Source: Enoplolaimus lenunculus | Taxonomy: Eukaryota; Nematoda; Enoplea; Enoplida; Thoracostomopsidae | Assembly (NCBI GenBank): GCA_030248215.1 | Contig: JASANG010003076.1 | Location: 36,488-100,487, forward strand | Reading direction: 5' to 3' | DNA: 64,000 nucleotides | Shown: one piece after another, positions 62,485 through 64,000 of the stretch | Position numbering within the stretch: position 1 is the stretch's first letter | Layout: every line of letters starts with the position of its first letter | The notes under the pieces: generated by a model | The model's database searches: none | Seen by the model: only the letters and a program-made list of their open reading frames with translations | What the model was told of the DNA's origin: nothing | Made by a program: the position numbers and the translations under genes

Positions 62485-62950
62485 TATGTTTGTACTTTTT
62501 AATTCCCGTAACGATAACTTTACCGGTGTGGTGTATTAATACTGTTGCCCGATCTAATCTTAGCATTAGCGGAGGCATTAAATCGTGAGGATCGAATACC
62601 ACGTTATACCGTTCTGCGAATAGCACACTGCATAGCTTGTGAAGATTGAAATTATGATTAGTATCTAAGGAAACCACATAATTTTTCATGGAATACGTAT
62701 GAGAACAATCACCGATTAGCTTTTTGATTTCCGCAACAATTAATTTTGCTACTGGGGGATTGCTAAGACCAACAATGGTAAATTTTCCCGAACCAAAAAT
62801 CAAACAACAACCGCCTATTTCTGGGTGCCACACTAAACCACTAAACTTACGAGGATTATATTGCAATTTTAACTGCAAAGCTAAATCATACAAATTTATA
62901 CATTTATCGAACGTTCCACAAATAGTCGTGTTTACTACTATCCAATCCAT
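62420..62950 (-). CDS. TATA-binding-protein-like protein in Polinton
   Basis: 176 residues forming two TBP-type repeats. Repeat 1: IVVNTTICGTFDKCINLYDL, LQYNPRKFSGLVWHPEIG, CCLIFGSGKFTIVGLSN. Repeat 2: KNYVVSLDTNHNFNLHKL, FDPHDLMPPLMLRLDRATVL and HTGKVIVTGIKKYKHI. The NP+.F.GL and (S/T)GK...(T/V)G motifs in each half, at about 90-residue spacing, are TBP's signature. TBP is a general transcription factor that bends the TATA box. In this element it could drive late-gene transcription (inference). TBP-like genes are known in some large DNA viruses. Confidence 0.85.
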   Translation of the reverse strand: MDWIVVNTTICGTFDKCINLYDLALQLKLQYNPRKFSGLVWHPEIGGCCLIFGSGKFTIVGLSNPPVAKLIVAEIKKLIGDCSHTYSMKNYVVSLDTNHNFNLHKLCSVLFAERYNVVFDPHDLMPPLMLRLDRATVLIHHTGKVIVTGIKKYKHIEPLIHRINTIIVPHHVCSNR

Positions 62951-62964
62951 AACATAAGCAACGA

Positions 62965-63411
62965 TTAAAGCTTGTTTATGTCTTTTTCCTTAACCCAACT
63001 GGATTGATCTGCGGGATAACCTTTCCACTTAACTAAAAACTCTGTTGCACCTGTTTTAGTTTTGCGACGTTTAATAACTTTTTCAATTTCGTAAATTTCT
63101 TCTTTTCGTATAACTTTTTGCATTTCTTGCTCGTAGAATATGCCGAGTATACTCTCCCCCGTAATAGACTTAATGCGATAAGTTGGTGGGGAAGATGGGA
63201 TTTGTTGGTCAATTAAAAATTCTTCCTCCGTCCAGTTTGGATAAAATGATTTTGCGAACGGAAAGGGTCGTTTCAATAGTTTTACTCTGTCCCCTACATT
63301 GAACTTATACTTTTTGGGATGCCGGCTGAAAGTGCTGGGGTATAAATTCTTACGTACAACATGTTCGTTTTGCCTAGTAACATTTATCGGTCTAAATCCT
63401 GTGGTTCGCAC
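62965..63411 (-). CDS. Integrase C-terminal part with chromodomain
   Basis: 148 residues. First a basic SH3-like integrase tail (KYKFNVGDRVKLLKRP), then EIYEIEKVIKRRKTKTG and FLVKWKGYPADQSSWVKEKD, a textbook chromodomain (aromatic cage Y..W..W). Chromodomains steer integration to methylated histone H3 chromatin in Polintons and chromoviruses. Confidence 0.85.
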   Translation of the reverse strand: MRTTGFRPINVTRQNEHVVRKNLYPSTFSRHPKKYKFNVGDRVKLLKRPFPFAKSFYPNWTEEEFLIDQQIPSSPPTYRIKSITGESILGIFYEQEMQKVIRKEEIYEIEKVIKRRKTKTGATEFLVKWKGYPADQSSWVKEKDINKL

Positions 63412-63444
63412 TTTATGAGCATTAAGCGACTTTATAATATCTGG

Positions 63445-63999
63445 TTATATATAAATTTTACGCTTTATGTCACGGATTTTTCTTTCTGCAAAAACGGTTT
63501 TGGATTCATCGTTAGTGGTGTAAAGCAATTTGATACCCCTTGATTTAAATAGCTCAGTGAACGGTTTACTGTAATGTTCTTTTGCTCTGCCCACTATAAA
63601 ATTTCTAGGTTTTTCTGGTAATAATGGGTCTAAAGTTGCCACAAGTGCCTTAGTTATTTCTTCACCGGTCTTGGTTTTGAGCGAAACACCCCAACAAAAC
63701 TTAGAAAAGCAATTAATAACCACTAGAATATACTTGTACCCGTCATTAAACATAGCCAGAGCTTGCATGTCGGCCAAATCGCTTTGGAATATATCATAAA
63801 GCTCTGAAACTATGTATCTTACGCGTTTGAAATTTTTCTTGGGACGTTTTTTGACAAGTGTATAAGCTGGCTCGCCTGATAAAAAATGTTTAACATCGTT
63901 TAGTGTGACATCTAGTCCATTGCCTTTAGCCGCTTTATATAAATTTTGAATAGAGCTCAGTCCTAAAGGGTTAGTGGGATCAAAATATAACTTTTCCAT
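63445..63999 (-). CDS. Retroviral-type (rve) integrase core, runs off the right edge
   Basis: 184 residues seen. IVSELYDIFQSDLADMQALA, YKYILVVINCFSKFCWGVSL, and FKSRGIKLLYTTNDESK follow the DDE integrase core pattern of Polintons, with the usual 'D...YILVVID.FSK' start. Upstream sequence (zinc-binding part) lies beyond the window or at the very edge. Treated as part of the fossil element. Confidence 0.85.
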   Translation of the reverse strand: MEKLYFDPTNPLGLSSIQNLYKAAKGNGLDVTLNDVKHFLSGEPAYTLVKKRPKKNFKRVRYIVSELYDIFQSDLADMQALAMFNDGYKYILVVINCFSKFCWGVSLKTKTGEEITKALVATLDPLLPEKPRNFIVGRAKEHYSKPFTELFKSRGIKLLYTTNDESKTVFAERKIRDIKRKIYI

Positions 64000-64000
64000 T

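Larger units (their letters stand above)
58200..64000 (-). mobile_element. Polinton/Maverick (adintovirus-like) element, part
   Basis: A dense minus-strand gene block includes retroviral-type integrase with chromodomain, capsid-related proteins, an FtsK/HerA-type packaging ATPase, small basic proteins, a TBP-like protein and a NADAR protein. Integrase plus chromodomain plus packaging ATPase and jelly-roll-type capsid protein define Polintons. The element continues past the right edge; its DNA polymerase B, protease and terminal repeats are not in view. It looks lightly broken (a few breaks, mostly open frames), so fairly young for a fossil. Confidence 0.88.

Overview
The window looks like a gene-poor, AT-rich stretch of an invertebrate animal genome. 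The evidence is host exons with GT/AG introns, an SLC4-type bicarbonate transporter, extracellular PAN-like, mucin and sushi exons, many families of short inverted-repeat DNA elements, several satellites and a Polinton. I cannot name the phylum. Most real coding sequence sits in short exons that long open reading frames do not reveal; I found them by pairing splice sites and checking that reading phases agree.

Layout. (1) 1.06-10.88 kb, minus strand: seven phase-compatible exons of an SLC4 anion-exchanger/bicarbonate-cotransporter gene; its membrane part lies beyond the left edge. (2) 13.05-13.70 kb, minus: the last two exons of an unrecognised gene. (3) 26.77-35.72 kb, minus: exons of an unrecognised multi-pass membrane protein, with a basic C-terminal tail. 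(4) 41.46-51.50 kb, minus: a modular extracellular gene with a PAN/apple-like exon, a short Cys exon, a Thr-rich mucin exon and two possible 3' continuations (a stop-containing exon or a sushi/CCP exon). (5) 53.78-56.45 kb, plus: a phase-0 exon chain encoding an acidic, tyrosine-motif-rich protein. (6) about 58.3-64 kb, minus: part of a Polinton/Maverick-type element with integrase plus chromodomain, a TBP-like protein, capsid-related genes, a packaging ATPase, small basic proteins and a NADAR-domain protein. It runs off the right edge and appears to be a lightly broken fossil.

Between these lie repeats. There are TTAA-flanked elements with tRNA-like bodies; three groups of inverted-repeat elements whose cores are degenerate TTAGGC (nematode-type telomeric hexamer) arrays; two palindromic families starting TACACTG; TA-flanked and hAT-like MITEs; and a piggyBac remnant. 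Satellites have units of 32, 41, 60, 21 and about 325 bp. A weak Gypsy-like fossil lies at 4.3-5.1 kb and an RNase-H-like retroelement scrap at 42.5-42.8 kb.

The most interesting points are the Polinton's TBP-like and NADAR genes, the tRNA-like modules carried inside TTAA elements, and the TTAGGC cores shared by elements with different termini.
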